NCBI GenBank assembly: GCA_030537215.1
Contig: JAUNOF010000005.1
Location: forward strand, 1 to 54,285
Direction: 5' to 3'
From: Lachnospiraceae bacterium
Lineage (GTDB): Bacteria > Bacillota > Clostridia > Lachnospirales > Lachnospiraceae
Length of the DNA: 54,285 bases
Numbering within the stretch: the first letter of the stretch is position 1; each line of letters starts with the position of its first letter. The position numbers were made by a program, and so were the translations under genes. The notes under the pieces are model-generated. The model did not search any database, was not told where the DNA came from, and was given only the letters and a program-made list of their open reading frames with translations. This document shows positions 7,664 to 16,575 of this stretch, piece by piece.

Positions 7664-8773
7664 TTATTCAGCTGCAACTGCGTCAATATCAACGTCAGCC
7701 ACATCAGCATCTTCCTTTGCCGGAACAGCCAGTGCCTTGATGCTTAAGCTGATCTTGTGATCTGCCTCATTGAAATCTACGATCTTAGCCTCGATCTCCT
7801 GACCGATCTTTAATACGTCAGCTGGCTTATCTACATGCTCCTTGGAGATCTGGGATACATGAAGCAGAGCGTCCACGCCTGGCTCTAACTCTACGAATGC
7901 ACCGAAATCGGTCATACGTGCCACGCGGCCCTTTACAACATTGCCTGCTGCATATTTCTCAGCAGCGTTAGCCCACGGATTTGCCTCCGGGAACTTTAAG
8001 CTGAGGGCAATCTTCTCACCCTGGATGTCCTTAATCAGAACCTTAACCTGCTCGCCTGCCTTGAACACCTTCTTCGGGTTCTCAACACGGCCCCAGCTCA
8101 TCTCAGAGATGTGCAGCAGACCATCAGCGCCGCCTAAGTCGATGAATGCACCGAAATCGGTCACATTCTTAATGGTTCCTTCTACCGTATCGCCAACTGC
8201 AATACGTTCAAATAATTCTTTCTGCATAGCAGCCTTCTTCGCTACCATCAGCTGCTTTCTGTCACCGATCACACGGTGTCTTCTTGGATTGAACTCAGTA
8301 ATTACAAATTCAATATCCTGACCTGCATACTTGGATAAATCCTTCTCATAAGTGTCGGATACTAAGCTTGCAGGAATGAAGATTCTGGTCTCCTCAACTA
8401 CTACGCTTAAACCGCCGTCCAGAACCTGAACCACCTTTGCAGTCAGTACTTCCTGGTTGTTGAATGCTTCTTCCAGTCTCTTGTTTCCTCTGTCGGCTGC
8501 CAGTCTCTTGTAGGAAAGTGCTACCTGGCCTTCGCCATCGTTCACCTTAACCACCTTTGCCTCCATCTCATCGCCAACATGTACCAGGTTGGTTAAATCA
8601 ACGTTTGGCTCGTTGGTATATTCACTGCGGGTAATAATGCCGTCGGACTTGTAACCAATATTTAAGACGATTTCGTCTTCTTTCACATCGATAACCTTAC
8701 CAGTGACAACCTCTCCTGTACGTATTGTTTTTAATGATTCCTCTAACATTTGTTCAAAACTTAACTCTGACAT
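7664..8773 (-). CDS. rpsA: 30S ribosomal protein S1 homologue
   Basis: A 369-residue RNA-binding protein with four S1 domains: about 15-85, 100-165, 185-255 and 270-340. The last two show the canonical core GTIKNVTDFGAFIDL...DGLLHISEMSW and GRVARMTDFGAFVEL...DALLHVSQIS. The C-terminus is a short acidic tail (ADVADVDIDAVAAE). Four domains rather than the six of proteobacterial S1 is usual for Firmicutes. It is expected to help recruit mRNA to the ribosome. The start is the ATG at 8773, after GAGGAGGTT, which places its first 20 bases inside the end of ispH. Confidence 0.93.
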   Translation of the reverse strand: MSELSFEQMLEESLKTIRTGEVVTGKVIDVKEDEIVLNIGYKSDGIITRSEYTNEPNVDLTNLVHVGDEMEAKVVKVNDGEGQVALSYKRLAADRGNKRLEEAFNNQEVLTAKVVQVLDGGLSVVVEETRIFIPASLVSDTYEKDLSKYAGQDIEFVITEFNPRRHRVIGDRKQLMVAKKAAMQKELFERIAVGDTVEGTIKNVTDFGAFIDLGGADGLLHISEMSWGRVENPKKVFKAGEQVKVLIKDIQGEKIALSLKFPEANPWANAAEKYAAGNVVKGRVARMTDFGAFVELEPGVDALLHVSQISKEHVDKPADVLKIGQEIEAKIVDFNEADHKISLSIKALAVPAKEDADVADVDIDAVAAE

Positions 8774-9641
8774 TAGTATGAACCTCCTCAATAATCTTTT
8801 TCGGGGTTGAAGCCCCTGCTGTAATACCTACGCTGCGCACAGAATTTACACTTTCAGGATCGAAATCGCCTAGTGTCTGAATGTAATAAGTGTTTTTACA
8901 CTCCCTGAGACAAATTTCATACAGCTTCTGTGTGTTGGAACTGTTCTTCCCGCCGATGACGATCATGGCATCCACTTTTGAAGCAATTTCCTTTGCCTCC
9001 ACCTGTCTTTCCTGTGTTGCATTGCAAATCGTATTTAAAACAAATATATCATAACCCTTTTTCGAAAATTTTTCAACTAATTCTTTAAATTTATTGTAAT
9101 TAAATGTCGTTTGGGACACAATGGATATTTTTTTGCCTGTTTCCGGGACGAAATGCTCCGCTTCCTCAGCAGTTTCGATTACTACAGTATGTGCATCTCC
9201 CCAGCCTTTAATACCTTCTACCTCAGGATGCTTCTCATTTCCGATGATCACCACCTGATGTCCGGCTCTGGTTTCCTCATCCACGATCCGGTGGATCTTC
9301 TTCACAAAGGGACAGGTAGCATCCACGATCTCCACGCCGTTAGCCTCCAGGATATGGTAAATATGACGGCTGACTCCGTGGGAACGGATGACCACCACTC
9401 CCTCCTTCACCTTTCTTAGCTCCGCCTCCGACTGGATCACCTTAACGCCTTTTTCCTCCAGGTCCTTCACTACCTCTTCATTGTGGATGATAGGACCGTA
9501 GGTGTAGATCTGTTTGTCTGTCTTTTCGATCTGTTCGTAAACCTTATTGACCGCCCGCTCCACGCCGAAACAGAAGCCGGCCGTCTTTGCCACGATCACG
9601 TCCAAGCTGGGTTCCTCCTTACCTCTTGTTTCCATCTGCAT
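8754..9641 (-). CDS. ispH: 4-hydroxy-3-methylbut-2-enyl diphosphate reductase
   Basis: A roughly 295-residue enzyme that catalyses the last step of the MEP isoprenoid pathway, reducing HMBPP to IPP and DMAPP. The three [4Fe-4S] ligand cysteines are visible in TAGFCFGVERAV, DATCPFVKK and LNTICNATQERQ. SHGVSRH and SQTTFNYNKF are family motifs. The ATG at 9641 overlaps the cmk stop by one base (TGATG), and a TTG one codon earlier is possible. Its end overlaps rpsA by 20 bp, so the three genes are translationally coupled. Confidence 0.95.
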   Translation of the reverse strand: MQMETRGKEEPSLDVIVAKTAGFCFGVERAVNKVYEQIEKTDKQIYTYGPIIHNEEVVKDLEEKGVKVIQSEAELRKVKEGVVVIRSHGVSRHIYHILEANGVEIVDATCPFVKKIHRIVDEETRAGHQVVIIGNEKHPEVEGIKGWGDAHTVVIETAEEAEHFVPETGKKISIVSQTTFNYNKFKELVEKFSKKGYDIFVLNTICNATQERQVEAKEIASKVDAMIVIGGKNSSNTQKLYEICLRECKNTYYIQTLGDFDPESVNSVRSVGITAGASTPKKIIEEVHTNVRVKF

Positions 9642-10315
9642 CAATTCAGTCCCCGCTCCCCGGCAATCCCGATAATCCGGTCAATCACCTGATCAATATT
9701 CATCTCTGAAGTATCCAGATAAACCGCATCCTCCGCCTGCATAAGGGGCGAATGCTCCCGATGCATATCCCGGTAATCCCGCTCCTTGATATCCTTCTCG
9801 ATGGCTTCTAAGTCACATTCCTGTCCCTTGGCCTGCAGCTCCTTGAACCGCCGCCCTGCCCGCACCGCCGTGCTGGCAGTAAGATAGATCTTGGCCTGGG
9901 CATGGGGAAGGACGCAGGTGCCGATATCTCTTCCATCCATGATCACATCGGCCGTCTTTGCCAGCTGCTGCTGCAGTTCTACCAGCTTTCTCCTTACCGG
10001 AAGGTAAACGGAGGTGGCGCTTGCCATATTTCCTACCTCCTCGGTGCGGATCAGGCCGGATACATTCTCCCCGTTTAAGATCACCTGCTGCGCGCCGTCC
10101 TGGTAGCGGATGGTGATATCTACTTGACCGCAGGCAGACTCAATCGCCGCTTCATCTGACGGGGCAATGCCGTTTCTTAAAAAATACAGCGCCATCGCCC
10201 GGTACATAGCTCCTGTGTCCACATAGATAAAACCAAGCCTGGCGGCCACAGCCTTTGCGATAGTGCTCTTTCCTGCCCCGGCAGGTCCGTCGATTGCAAT
10301 GTTAAAATGCTGCAT
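9641..10315 (-). CDS. cmk: Cytidylate kinase
   Basis: A 224-residue P-loop kinase that phosphorylates CMP/dCMP with ATP. The Walker A motif GPAGAGKST is at residues 10-18, followed by YVDTGAMYRAMALY (nucleotide monophosphate site), DGRDIGTCVLPHA (about 128-140) and the lid segment RRFKELQAKG to KERDYRDMHRE. Length and order match the bacterial Cmk family. AGAGGAT precedes the ATG. It follows the BaiN-like gene by 26 bp and overlaps ispH by one base. Confidence 0.95.
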   Translation of the reverse strand: MQHFNIAIDGPAGAGKSTIAKAVAARLGFIYVDTGAMYRAMALYFLRNGIAPSDEAAIESACGQVDITIRYQDGAQQVILNGENVSGLIRTEEVGNMASATSVYLPVRRKLVELQQQLAKTADVIMDGRDIGTCVLPHAQAKIYLTASTAVRAGRRFKELQAKGQECDLEAIEKDIKERDYRDMHREHSPLMQAEDAVYLDTSEMNIDQVIDRIIGIAGERGLN

Positions 10316-10341
10316 ATAAAATATCCTCTTTCAATTTTTCT

Positions 10342-11586
10342 CTACTTATACGGAATCGAAGCCCCTGCTGTCCACCCGGTAGACCAGGCGATCTGCAGAT
10401 TAAATCCTCCGGTAACGGCATCCAGATCCAGCACCTCGCCTGCAAAGTACAGGCCAGGCACCTTCTTGGACTCCATCGTGGAAGGATTCACATCCTTTAC
10501 CGAGATTCCGCCCTGGGTAATGATCGCTTCCTTAAAATCCCTAAGACCTGTGATGGTAAATCGCATCCCCTTCAGAGCCTCCACAAGCTGACGACGTTCT
10601 TCCCTGGTGATCTCATTTACCTTTTTGTCCGGGTGAATTCCGCTTCTTTTTATCATAACAGGAATCAGCTTAGCTGGCAACAGGCGGGAAAGAGAATTTT
10701 TAAACTGTTTATTCTTTTCTTCCTCAAAATCCCGCAGAATCCGGTCATCCAGCTGTTCCGGGCTGAGCGCAGGCTTTAAATCGATGGACAAGATAAGGCG
10801 CTGCTTCTTCAGTTCCCTGGCTACAAAGCTGCTGGCAGACAGGATCACCGGGCCGCTGACGCCGAAATGGGTAAACAGCATTTCTCCAAACTCCCGGTAA
10901 AGCTCCTTATCCCCCTTTAAGACGCTGGCCTCAATATTTTTAAGGGACAATCCCTGAAGCTCCCTGGCATCCTCCTCCAGAAGCTCAAAAGGGACCAGTG
11001 CCGGGGAAAGCTCTGTTACCTTGTGCCCGCTTTCTTCGGCCCACTGATAGCCGTCCCCGGTAGAGCCGGTGGCGGGATAGGAAAGGCCGCCGGTGGCCAC
11101 GATCACCACATCTGACAGAACCTCCTTTATACCTCGAAGGCTTTTCAGGCGCACCCCTGTGCATCGACCATCCTGGATCACAAGGCCCTCTGCTTCTTCC
11201 CTCAGATGAACCTCCACCAGAAGCTCCCGCAAGGCTCTGCTCAAGGTGCTGATAACATCAGACGACTTGTCCGACGCAGGAAAGACCCGGTTTCCCCGCT
11301 CCACCTTAAGGCGGCAGCCGTGCTGCTCAAAAAAGTCCATCAGATCCTGATTGGTAAAGCGGTAAAAGCTGCTGTACAGGAATTTCCGGTTGGTCACCAC
11401 CCCTTGAAACAGCTCCTCCATATCACAGGCATTGGTCACATTGCAGCGCCCCTTGCCTGTAATGTAAAGCTTCTTTCCCAGCTTTTCGTTTTTCTCATAT
11501 AAAGCCGTTTCATGGCCTGCCATGGCGGCGGACACGGCGGCCATCATGCCGGCCGCCCCACCTCCGATTACGATTACTCTGCTCAT
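10342..11586 (-). CDS. BaiN/HI0933-like FAD-dependent oxidoreductase
   Basis: A 414-residue flavoprotein of the HI0933/BaiN family. The N-terminal dinucleotide-binding motif VIGGGAAGMMAAVSAA (about 5-20) is followed by LYEKNEKLGKKLYITGKGRCN, the family signature, and later GGLSYPATGSTGDGY (about 166-180) and a C-terminal second FAD contact GLYFAGEVLDLDAVTGGFNLQ (split GLYFAGEVLD and TGGFNLQ). Members include bile-acid 3-oxo reductase-like enzymes, but most copies in this position beside cmk are of unknown substrate. It overlaps nothing and probably shares the transcript that starts at pap. Confidence 0.9.
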   Translation of the reverse strand: MSRVIVIGGGAAGMMAAVSAAMAGHETALYEKNEKLGKKLYITGKGRCNVTNACDMEELFQGVVTNRKFLYSSFYRFTNQDLMDFFEQHGCRLKVERGNRVFPASDKSSDVISTLSRALRELLVEVHLREEAEGLVIQDGRCTGVRLKSLRGIKEVLSDVVIVATGGLSYPATGSTGDGYQWAEESGHKVTELSPALVPFELLEEDARELQGLSLKNIEASVLKGDKELYREFGEMLFTHFGVSGPVILSASSFVARELKKQRLILSIDLKPALSPEQLDDRILRDFEEEKNKQFKNSLSRLLPAKLIPVMIKRSGIHPDKKVNEITREERRQLVEALKGMRFTITGLRDFKEAIITQGGISVKDVNPSTMESKKVPGLYFAGEVLDLDAVTGGFNLQIAWSTGWTAGASIPYK

Positions 11587-11695
11587 AGATCCTTGTCTTC
11601 CTGTCTTTCGTTTCTGTTTTCCTGACTGGTTCTGCGCTTCCAGCCAATTCTGTGTTTTCCGCTCGTTCTGTATTTTCAGGCAGCTCCTGCCGGCT

Positions 11696-13219
11696 TCACT
11701 TCTCCAGCTTGCCCTTCTGTGCCTTTTTCACTTCCTTGATCTTCTTCTCCAGCGCTTCCACAACTGTCTTGACTACCTTCACCCGGGCATAGTACTTGTC
11801 ATTTCCTTCCACCACGATCCAAGGCGCATAAGTAGTGGAGGTGCGTACCAGCATCTCATTGACAGCTTCCTCATAGAGATCCCACTTTTCCCGGTTTCTC
11901 CAGTCCTCATCGGTGATCTTCCACTGCTTGGCCGGATTCTCCATGCGCTCCTTAAACCGGCGCTCCTGCTCATCCTTATCGATGTGAAGCCAGAATTTCA
12001 GCACCACGGCGCCTGCGTTAGCCATATGGGCTTCCATCTCATTGATCTCCTGGTAGGCCCGCTTCCACTCCGCCTCCGTACAGAAGCCTTCGATACGCTC
12101 TACCATCACGCGGCCGTACCAGGTACGGTCAAAGATGGCGATGTGGCCTGCCTTCGGCACATTATTCCAGAAACGCCACAGATAGTGGTGTACCTTCTCG
12201 ATATCATTCGGAGAAGCGGTAGGATTTACCTGATAGCCTCTCGGGTCCAGACGGCTGGTCAAACGCTTGATGGCGCCTCCCTTTCCTCCTGCATCCCAGC
12301 CCTCAAAGCCCAGCACCACCGGAATCCGCAGTCGGTACAGCTCACTGTGGAGGATCTCAAGTCGCTTCTGAAGCTGGTCAAGCTCCTTCTTATACTGGCT
12401 CTGGGTCAGCTTCTTGGATAAATCGATTCCGGAGAGAACGCCGTTCTTGTACTTGTCAGAGGGCACGGTTCTGGGAACAGAACGCTTTGCAGCCTCTTTT
12501 GCCTCCTGCTTCTTTTCCAGCTCATATGCCAGACGGCTGGTAACAGTGGACATGATCTTCATGGCGGCATAATTCCGGTCGGTTGCCTCGATGATGGTCC
12601 AGGGCGCATACTCGGTCTCCGTGCGCTCCAGCATCTCCTCATTAATCTTTAAGTACCGGTCATAATCTTTATTCCGCGCCCAGTCCGAATCGCTGACCCG
12701 CCATGCCGTCTCCTTCGAGTCTGCCAGCTTCTTAAACCGCTTCTTCTGCTCCTCCTTGGAGATATAGAGGAACAGCTTAATAATCACCGTTCCGTCATCG
12801 GTAAGCTGCTTTTCAAAAGATAAAATATCCTGGAAGGCGCTTGGAAGGCTTGCCTCATCGGTCAGGCCGTCAAAGCGGTCCACCTGCACCCGGCGGTACC
12901 AGCTGCGGTCAAAAATCGTGATCCGCCCCTTCGCCGGAGTCTTGGTCCAATACTGCCACAGGAACGGACGGTACTTCTCCTCCTCTGTAGGGCGGCTGCT
13001 TGCATAAACCGAAAAACCTCTGGGATCCATGGCCTGGATCAGGCGGTTGATCTGGGTTCCCTTTCCGGCAGCACCCATCCCTTCAAACAAGATCATCACC
13101 GGGATTCCTGCCTCCTTGCACTGGCGCTGTAAAAGCCCCAGCTTCGTCTCCATCTCCTCCATGGCAGCCTTAAACACATCCTTCTTCACTGTGACCGACA
13201 GATCGATCTTCTCCAACAT
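11696..13219 (-). CDS. pap: Polyphosphate:AMP phosphotransferase, tandem PPK2
   Basis: A 507-residue protein made of two PPK2 domains in tandem. Each has a P-loop (GMGAAGKGTQ around residue 46 and GWDAGGKGGAIKR around residue 305) and the downstream FDRSWYRR or FDRTWYGR motif with the lid arginines. Two-domain (class II) PPK2 enzymes phosphorylate AMP to ADP with polyphosphate. The start at the ATG 13219 follows AAAAGGAGGAG; a longer frame has no better site. A TATAAT-like -10 at 13263-13268 has only a weak -35. It begins the chain pap - BaiN-like - cmk - ispH - rpsA, although a 109-bp gap after it could hide a second promoter. Confidence 0.9.
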   Translation of the reverse strand: MLEKIDLSVTVKKDVFKAAMEEMETKLGLLQRQCKEAGIPVMILFEGMGAAGKGTQINRLIQAMDPRGFSVYASSRPTEEEKYRPFLWQYWTKTPAKGRITIFDRSWYRRVQVDRFDGLTDEASLPSAFQDILSFEKQLTDDGTVIIKLFLYISKEEQKKRFKKLADSKETAWRVSDSDWARNKDYDRYLKINEEMLERTETEYAPWTIIEATDRNYAAMKIMSTVTSRLAYELEKKQEAKEAAKRSVPRTVPSDKYKNGVLSGIDLSKKLTQSQYKKELDQLQKRLEILHSELYRLRIPVVLGFEGWDAGGKGGAIKRLTSRLDPRGYQVNPTASPNDIEKVHHYLWRFWNNVPKAGHIAIFDRTWYGRVMVERIEGFCTEAEWKRAYQEINEMEAHMANAGAVVLKFWLHIDKDEQERRFKERMENPAKQWKITDEDWRNREKWDLYEEAVNEMLVRTSTTYAPWIVVEGNDKYYARVKVVKTVVEALEKKIKEVKKAQKGKLEK

Positions 13220-13336
13220 ACTGCTCTCCTCCTTTTCATTTTCCTGCATTGTCTGCTGATTTATTATAGTTTTGCCACGAACCATCTGCTTCTTTCATCA
13301 TATCACAGAATGCCAGAAAATGGAAGTAGAAAGCAG

Positions 13337-13376
13337 AAAAAGCTGCCATCAGCTTAAAACGAAACCTGACGGCAGC
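13337..13376 (-). terminator. Terminator after the DeoR gene
   Basis: An 11-bp stem with one mismatch, GCTGCCATCAG at 13342-13352 against CTGACGGCAGC at 13366-13376, followed on the minus strand by TTTTT. It lies 17 bp after the deoR-type stop and closes the 13-kb catabolic operon. Confidence 0.8.
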
Positions 13377-13392
13377 CCATACCCTTTCACTT

Positions 13393-14181
13393 TTACTTCT
13401 TCACTGCAGAATTCCCATCATCAACCACAGAAATTATATTTACGTCTTTGTTAATCAGCTCCTGCTGCTCCTGCTTGGTAAAGATGCGGTCTGTGATTAC
13501 GCCGCTTAAATCTCTCAAGTTGCAGATCCGGCTGAACGACACACCATCAAACTTGCTGCTGTCCGCCACCAAGTAAGTTTCTGTGGCAATGGAAATTGCA
13601 GCTTGTTTATAGTATGCTTTATCCACGGTAGGTGTCAGCACATCCCAGTGCTTATCGATGGACGGTGCAGCCAAAAAGGTTTTGGAAACCCGGAATCTTC
13701 GAATAAAATCCCGTGCATCGCCGCTAACCACACAGCCGGTTTGATTCTGCACCACACCTCCCACTAACACCAGTCTCACATCGGTTTTCAACAGTAATGT
13801 GGCAATCTGAATGTCTCCTGTCAGTACTGTGATGTTGTACCTGGAATGCAGCAAAGCGGCAATCTCATAGGTGGTTGTGCCATTGTCAAGAAAAATCGTA
13901 TCTCCATCCTTCACAAGCTCCAAGGCTTTTCTGGCAATCTGCTTTTTGATGTCCACATTGGTAGTTTTCTTAACACCGTAATCCTTCTCACCACGCATCT
14001 CTTCTGGTAAAAAGGCCCCTCCGTGCTGACGGGCAACCAACCCCTGCTCGCTCAGCTTCTGGAGATCCCGGCGGATGGTCATCGTACTGACTCCAAGCTG
14101 TTCCGCCAGGAAATCTACCTCTGCAAAGGAATTCTCCTTCAAAATCCTCATAATCTCTTCCTGCCGCTGTTTCAAATACAT
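13393..14181 (-). CDS. DeoR/GlpR family transcriptional regulator
   Basis: A 262-residue sugar-responsive repressor. Residues 1-57 are the DeoR helix-turn-helix: RQEEIMRILKENSF, then VDFLAEQLGVSTMTIRRDLQKLSEQGLV (split VDFLAEQLGVS and MTIRRDLQKL), followed by RQHGGA. The rest is the DeoRC effector domain with DGDTIFLDNGTTTYEIA (about 90-106) and the VGGVV motif. Such proteins usually sense a phosphorylated sugar or sugar acid made by the pathway they control. It is the last gene of the operon, 25 bp after the glycoside hydrolase, so it probably regulates its own transcript from the promoter at 26290-26318. Confidence 0.9.
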   Translation of the reverse strand: MYLKQRQEEIMRILKENSFAEVDFLAEQLGVSTMTIRRDLQKLSEQGLVARQHGGAFLPEEMRGEKDYGVKKTTNVDIKKQIARKALELVKDGDTIFLDNGTTTYEIAALLHSRYNITVLTGDIQIATLLLKTDVRLVLVGGVVQNQTGCVVSGDARDFIRRFRVSKTFLAAPSIDKHWDVLTPTVDKAYYKQAAISIATETYLVADSSKFDGVSFSRICNLRDLSGVITDRIFTKQEQQELINKDVNIISVVDDGNSAVKK

Positions 14182-14206
14182 TCCGTTACTCCCGCTTTAC
14201 GCTTGA

Positions 14207-16363
14207 TTAAGCAAAGCTTATCTGTACACTGACAAATTCATCCAACTTATCCACTGTAATGATAAGCTCCTCTTCCTTCTCTTCGATCCCAATATTGTCT
14301 CCCCACAGCACCTTAGAACTTCCAAGCCTTTTACCCTTGAGAGGCAGCCTTACCTGAACATCCCTCACCGGTACAATCTCTTTTAACGGGCGCTGAGAGG
14401 TTCCGCTGACATTCACCAATGAAACACTAATATTGCCAGGATTCTGCCTGTCAGTAATTGCATTGATATGTACACTTCGCGGAGCATTGCTGCTTAAAGT
14501 GTAATCCCTGCCGGTTACGAAGTCAACTGCATTTTTATACAGTTCTGTGTAATCCTCATGGCCATTCCGAAAACAAAGAGCATCCGTTCCGTTGGAAAAA
14601 TATACCACACGTCCTTTTTCAAATCTTCCGGATACTGCAATTGGATACTGGGTGCGCATATCCGGAATCCATGCATACTCCGGCGGCTGATTTGGAATTG
14701 TCGGAATGTATGTTGTTACAGTATCGTAATCTTCCCGGTTCTTTCTGCACAGGAGCGTAGATCCCCCATTGATCAGAAGCTCTGTATCCCTAAATCCATT
14801 GAGAAGCTCACTATCTCTGCTGCGGATCAGCTGATACGAATCATTAGACGTATCCATGCACATGCCAGTGTAACTCATTCCAAACACATCTGCCAGTCCG
14901 AAATCCGACCGCTGATTCCCGTTCTCGTCAAATAGAGAAGTTCGATAGGAAGCAATCAGACCGCCGCCCTGGCGAACATATTCCCGTATCACCTGTATTT
15001 CCTGGTCTGACATAAAAACACTATTAGGAATCAGAAGAGCCTTCACGCCTTGAAGACGCTGGATACACAACTCTGAATCCGGCAGGAAGCTGTATGAAAT
15101 GTGATTTTCCAGTAAAACTCTCTCAATTCCCTTGATATACACACCATAATCATCCAGCTTTTCATCCATAGCACAGAATGCGTCCCTGGTAGATGCAGAA
15201 TAATAAATCAAAACATCCGCCACCGGCTCTGACTGGGCAATGATCTGTGCATTCTCCGCCAGATAGGTAAAGGCATCTTTTTCCCGGAAAGCAGCCCGGC
15301 GATCCAGAGTGCTGGCTGGCGTCTGACCATTGAAATAACAATTCCAAATGCTGCCTCCTACACTGACGATCTCCCACAACCACATTCTGGTTTCAAGTCC
15401 CGGATCCATTACATAGCGCCATCGGGTTCCATTTCCTCCCGTCACAATCACAGACTGCTTGTCTGGAGCCAGAGCCCGCATATATCGGACAGTAGAAGCT
15501 GCATTGTTAATAATATCGTAAGGCCGGCTCTGATCCGGTGTATGGTTGGCATTTAAAAATACACAGCTGGCCATAAAGTCAAAGCTTTTTTTTGCATTTT
15601 TGTGATCAATGCCTGTAGCCTTGCTGAATTTTTCACTGTACAAGTCAAAGATTTCTGCACAATAAGCCTTTTCCTCTCCAAACCGTTTCACTGCAGCTCT
15701 CATGCGCTCAATATGACGGTCAGCGTTCTCCGCCTTCCATTTTCTGTATTTTTTAAACTGCGGCAAATCCAGGATCTTAATGTTCTTCATATAACCTGGC
15801 TCCGGAACTTCCGGCAGTTCTTCTCCCGTCTGGCTCTTATAAGATTCCCGGCACCGTTTACAATAGCAAGGGCCATAATCAAAGCCGATGGCATTCTCCC
15901 AGATTCCATCCAGGTCATAGTGCTCTAACAAATAAGTAATAAACTCTTCTGCGTGTTCATTGGCATAGTAGGAATTATAGCAAGGTCTTAATATCTGAGC
16001 TCCGTCATAATGGCCGATTTTCGGTTTTCCATTTTGATCCAGTCCAAACCAGTCCGGATGGAGATGATATCTGCGCGGTTCCACCCCTCTAAAATCCACC
16101 CGGCCAATCACTTTCATACCAGCCTTATGAACAGCATCACAAAGCCCGGGAAGGATCTCCCCTTTCAGAAACGAACTAACATTCGCCATCTCCAGAGGAT
16201 TTTGAAAAAAATCGATTACGCCTCCTGCATTGATTACTAAACAGTTTGCATTTACATGCTGCATGTAGTTAACGACTGCATCCGGGTTATAATCAATAAG
16301 ATCCGGTTCCCTGAGCACGGTCTGCAGATACCGCATATTTTTCTGATACCACTGTTGTGCCAT
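14207..16363 (-). CDS. Putative glycoside hydrolase, GHL6-like with trimerisation domain
   Basis: A 718-residue cytoplasmic protein (no signal peptide). The N-terminal half (about 1-380) looks like a TIM barrel of the hypothetical glycosyl hydrolase 6 group: NANCLVINAGG, KVIGRVDFRGVE, DLDGIWENAIGFDYGPCYC with an acidic residue where a catalytic one would be expected, and a CYCKRC cysteine cluster. The middle part (about 390-610) resembles the beta-galactosidase trimerisation domain: DVLIYYSASTRDAF, VKALLIPNSVFMSDQEI, REYVRQGGGLIASYRTSLFDE (split YVRQGGGLIASYRT). A beta-sandwich-like C-terminus follows. Substrate unknown; its place in the operon suggests it releases the sugar or sugar acid handled by its neighbours. 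The Cys-rich loop could bind a metal. Confidence 0.78.
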   Translation of the reverse strand: MAQQWYQKNMRYLQTVLREPDLIDYNPDAVVNYMQHVNANCLVINAGGVIDFFQNPLEMANVSSFLKGEILPGLCDAVHKAGMKVIGRVDFRGVEPRRYHLHPDWFGLDQNGKPKIGHYDGAQILRPCYNSYYANEHAEEFITYLLEHYDLDGIWENAIGFDYGPCYCKRCRESYKSQTGEELPEVPEPGYMKNIKILDLPQFKKYRKWKAENADRHIERMRAAVKRFGEEKAYCAEIFDLYSEKFSKATGIDHKNAKKSFDFMASCVFLNANHTPDQSRPYDIINNAASTVRYMRALAPDKQSVIVTGGNGTRWRYVMDPGLETRMWLWEIVSVGGSIWNCYFNGQTPASTLDRRAAFREKDAFTYLAENAQIIAQSEPVADVLIYYSASTRDAFCAMDEKLDDYGVYIKGIERVLLENHISYSFLPDSELCIQRLQGVKALLIPNSVFMSDQEIQVIREYVRQGGGLIASYRTSLFDENGNQRSDFGLADVFGMSYTGMCMDTSNDSYQLIRSRDSELLNGFRDTELLINGGSTLLCRKNREDYDTVTTYIPTIPNQPPEYAWIPDMRTQYPIAVSGRFEKGRVVYFSNGTDALCFRNGHEDYTELYKNAVDFVTGRDYTLSSNAPRSVHINAITDRQNPGNISVSLVNVSGTSQRPLKEIVPVRDVQVRLPLKGKRLGSSKVLWGDNIGIEEKEEELIITVDKLDEFVSVQISFA

Positions 16364-16395
16364 ACAAAATCTCCTTCTATATATATCATAATGTT

Positions 16396-16566
16396 GGGGT
16401 CAAAAGGTATTTGACCCCTATGATACACGGATTTCTCCGCACTTCGTGCTCCCGAAATCCTAAAAACATTCGAAATCCGCCCTAATCGGGCTACTTTCTC
16501 ATGTTTTTGCGGGTCTCAAAGTCATGTATAGACATGCAAGCATGTCATACATGACCTTTTAACCCT
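16396..16566. repeat. Palindromic intergenic element, possible second MITE/REP type
   Basis: A 171-bp non-coding block made almost entirely of hairpins. The edges are imperfect inverted repeats, GGGGTCAAAAGGT (16396-16408) and the complement of AGGGTTAAAAGGT (16554-16566), 11 of 13 matching. Inside are GGGGTCAAA/TTTGACCCC (16396-16418), GGATTTC/GAAATCC enclosing GCAC/GTGC (16429-16460), AAAAACAT/ATGTTTTT enclosing GCCC/GGGC (about 16462-16508), and a 16-bp stem GTCATGTAT-GACATGC with one bulge (16521-16555). I see no clean target duplication. It sits between two genes of the catabolic operon and would be transcribed with them. Confidence 0.65.
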
Positions 16567-16575
16567 GGTATCATA

